NCBI GenBank assembly: GCA_937894795.1
Contig: CALCQV010000071.1
Coordinates: 1-64,000 of the forward strand
Reading direction: 5' to 3'
Origin: an uncultured Bacteroidales bacterium
GTDB lineage: Bacteria > Bacteroidota > Bacteroidia > Bacteroidales > Lentimicrobiaceae
Length of the DNA: 64,000 nt
The notes beneath the pieces were generated by a model. It did no database searches. It saw only the letters and a list, made by a program, of their open reading frames with translations, and was not told where the DNA came from. Shown piece after piece: positions 62,095 through 64,000 of this stretch (positions are counted from its first letter, which is position 1; each line of letters starts with the position of its first letter). The position numbers were made by a program, and so were the translations under genes.

Positions 62095-64000
62095 CTAGAA
62101 TGACAGCGTTAATCCAAAACTAGGCATTACCGGCAACTGGTATATTTTCTCGCTTGTAAGACGGTTCACATAGAAGATATTGTCCCTGTCATATACATTG
62201 GTAACACTTAGATTAGCCTCCAACATTCCACTTTCACTGATTCTGAATCTTTTCATCATGCTTAAGTCAAGCCGATGATAGTAGGGGAGTCGCTCACCGT
62301 TTAATTTACCGTAAACAAGGCCAATTTGTCCGTTTTCAGTAACATAGTCAGTATAAACGCCCTCTTCAAAAGGCAGTTTTTCATAAATCCCCTGGTTTTG
62401 GGTAAAAGGGAATCCTGATCCGAAGTTCCAGCGGGCATTGAATTCCCAATCCAGATCACTACCGAATCTATAAGATGAAACCAGGTTAACATTATGTCGC
62501 CTGTCGTAATGAGGCACATATTCCTCCATCTCGTCTGAGCGGTTTACGTATGCAAGTGAATAGACAGCCCATAAGTAGATTTTCTTTCTGTCGTATTTAA
62601 AAGAAACATCAATACCATTGGCATCACCGTCTTCAATAATGAAATCTTTTCTGTAGTATGCTTCTACATAGTTGGGGCTTGTTTGATTGGAATAGGGGTC
62701 AGCATCAATGAATATCTTGTTTCTATTCATATTGGTAAGCTGAGAGAACCTCTTATAGTAGCCCTCCAGGTTTATGCTTGTATAAGGGAATGGGTCGAAT
62801 TCAAAGCCTGCAACAACGTGTTGAGCTTTTTGAAGTTTATGCTTCACATCCTTGCCTTTGTATGTATCCTGCAGGTTGTCCTGGCCGGAGAGGAAACCAT
62901 AGAACAGGTTCACAACATCACGGTCGGAGTTGGCGCTGATGAGGTTTTGCGAGTAAAGGCCTGCCGCCAGTTTGAATCTCACATGGTCAGTGATATTGTA
63001 TTTGGCTGCCACCCGGGGTTCAGGTGAGAAGTTAGATAATGAGGCATAATATTGAATTCTCATTCCCGGTTCAAACAACAACTTGCCTTTGGTCATTTTA
63101 TATTTCACAAAAGCAGCAATCTCGGTAGTGTTTTCCGTTTGATTGTACTTTAAGCCGACAGAATTTGCGTAATCAAACTCCGTTTTAAAGCCAAGCATTT
63201 CAAGACCATACTTTATTTCATTCTTTCCAAGGAAGTAAGTAAATCCAAGACCAAGGTTAAAGCCTCCAATATTACTTGAGCGAGGAGGGAGTGAGCCCTC
63301 TTCCATTCTAATGCTATAGTTTGAGTAAGCGACATTACCCTCCATAAGAACGGGATTATTACCGGGTATTACAACGAAGTTGGCACCGGCGCCTTTTGAG
63401 TTCCATTTATAGGTTGCAAGATTGGTATAATCAACTTTATCACTGAAATTAAAGCCATATACATTGACTTTAGAGCCATTGTTGGCATTGATGGATACTT
63501 TACCATAAACATCAGTATAATTGAAAGGCAGACCGGCAGTATCAATATACTGGTAAAATAATTTGGAACTCTCTTTCAAGTATGAGTTTTTGGCTGTCAG
63601 GATAAAGGAGATACTGCCTTTACCGTCATCTTTTTGTTTAACCAGTGGGCCTTCGAGCATAAGTTTACCGCCGAAGGTGCTGAGTCCGGCCTTACCGGCC
63701 AATTTCTTCTTATTACCATCTCTGGTAGTGAGGTCCATAACTGATGAAATCCTGCCACCATATTCTGAGTTAAAGCCACCGGTAAAAATATCGGCATTCC
63801 TCAGGATGTCAGTATCAAAAACTGAAAAGAGGCCAATGGAATGGAAAGGATTATAAATAACCATTCCATCAAGAATCACTTTATTCTGGATAGGAGAACC
63901 GCCACGAATATAAAGCTGACCACCCTGGTCACCGGTGAAGACTACTCCCGGAAGTACCTGCAGATACTGGGCAAGATCGGGCTGTCCGCCAATTGTTGGT
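62095..64000 (-). CDS. TonB-dependent receptor, 5' end outside the window
   Basis: Partial outer membrane receptor; the reading frame stays open to base 64000, giving at least 635 residues. The visible N-terminal part is the plug: QPDLAQYLQVLPGVVF, GQLYIRGGSPIQNKVILDG, IFTGGFNSEYGGRISSVMDL. The rest is barrel, ending MPSFGLTLSF with the terminal Phe. The codon at 63877-63879 is not a start, because homology continues upstream. It converges on dtd with only 9 bp between stop codons and no visible terminator. No SusD gene is adjacent in the window. Confidence 0.92.
   Translation of the reverse strand, partial: PTIGGQPDLAQYLQVLPGVVFTGDQGGQLYIRGGSPIQNKVILDGMVIYNPFHSIGLFSVFDTDILRNADIFTGGFNSEYGGRISSVMDLTTRDGNKKKLAGKAGLSTFGGKLMLEGPLVKQKDDGKGSISFILTAKNSYLKESSKLFYQYIDTAGLPFNYTDVYGKVSINANNGSKVNVYGFNFSDKVDYTNLATYKWNSKGAGANFVVIPGNNPVLMEGNVAYSNYSIRMEEGSLPPRSSNIGGFNLGLGFTYFLGKNEIKYGLEMLGFKTEFDYANSVGLKYNQTENTTEIAAFVKYKMTKGKLLFEPGMRIQYYASLSNFSPEPRVAAKYNITDHVRFKLAAGLYSQNLISANSDRDVVNLFYGFLSGQDNLQDTYKGKDVKHKLQKAQHVVAGFEFDPFPYTSINLEGYYKRFSQLTNMNRNKIFIDADPYSNQTSPNYVEAYYRKDFIIEDGDANGIDVSFKYDRKKIYLWAVYSLAYVNRSDEMEEYVPHYDRRHNVNLVSSYRFGSDLDWEFNARWNFGSGFPFTQNQGIYEKLPFEEGVYTDYVTENGQIGLVYGKLNGERLPYYHRLDLSMMKRFRISESGMLEANLSVTNVYDRDNIFYVNRLTSEKIYQLPVMPSFGLTLSF

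Noticed and set aside
63877..63879. A start codon for the last gene at 63879
   Set aside because: The plug domain of the TonB receptor continues in frame to the window edge, so the true start lies outside.
1..64000. CRISPR arrays, insertion sequences, prophage, restriction or toxin systems
   Set aside because: None was found on either strand. The only spaced repeats are the array at 42504-42602, which has no spacers of CRISPR size and no cas genes nearby.

Overview
The window looks like chromosomal DNA of a member of the Bacteroidota, most likely a free-living Bacteroidales/Marinilabiliales-type organism. The evidence is a SusC/SusD pair, proteins with type IX secretion (T9SS) sorting domains of both type A and type B, several TonB-dependent receptors with carboxypeptidase-like N-domains, a DUF2723 membrane protein, an IF-2 with a long charged N-terminal region, few Shine-Dalgarno sequences, and about twenty promoter elements of the Bacteroidota form TAnnTTTG. 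I see no insertion sequence, CRISPR array, phage or rRNA; one tRNA gene is present.

Layout. 0-7.4 kb: a T9SS type B surface protein, divergent from relA/spoT, a Fur-family regulator and purA. 7.5-9.5 kb: a partial cytochrome c maturation cluster, ccmB-ccmC-ccmD-like-ccmE, with a CxxxY-type CcmE. 9.5-11.6 kb: a lipoprotein and ornithine aminotransferase. 11.7-17.4 kb: a SusD/SusC pair and a small membrane protein. 17.5-22.2 kb: histidine ammonia-lyase, hisS and ettA. 22.4-28.5 kb: a minus-strand run lptG, two GT4-type glycosyltransferases and a TPR-containing sensor kinase. 28.6-36.9 kb: a GNAT-like protein, then three tandem secreted Asp-box proteins with T9SS type A domains, then a decayed remnant of a related gene. 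37-41 kb: a small secreted hypothetical protein and the run iorA-iorB-M23 peptidase. 41.3-46.8 kb: acpH, rpmB, an unusual inverted array of 11-bp repeats, a CorC-like CBS protein and a TonB-dependent receptor. 47-52 kb: tRNA-Gln and the rimP-nusA-infB operon. 52-54 kb: two adjacent superoxide dismutases, one exported. 54-64 kb: DUF2723 protein, lgt, a MurG-like glycosyltransferase, dprA, rsgA, dtd and a TonB-dependent receptor that runs off the right edge.

How the genes work together. Much of the window serves the cell envelope: LPS export (LptG), glycan synthesis, lipoprotein maturation (Lgt), nutrient import (SusCD and TonB receptors), peptidoglycan turnover (M23) and T9SS cargo. The rest is core housekeeping in translation (HisS, EttA, L28, RimP, NusA, IF-2, RsgA, Dtd), stringent response, purine synthesis and oxidative-stress defence. 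The most unexplained structure is the inverted array at 42508-42597: four CCAGT cores followed by four ACTGG cores, all exactly 11 bp apart. Next are the triplicated secreted proteins with their decayed neighbour.
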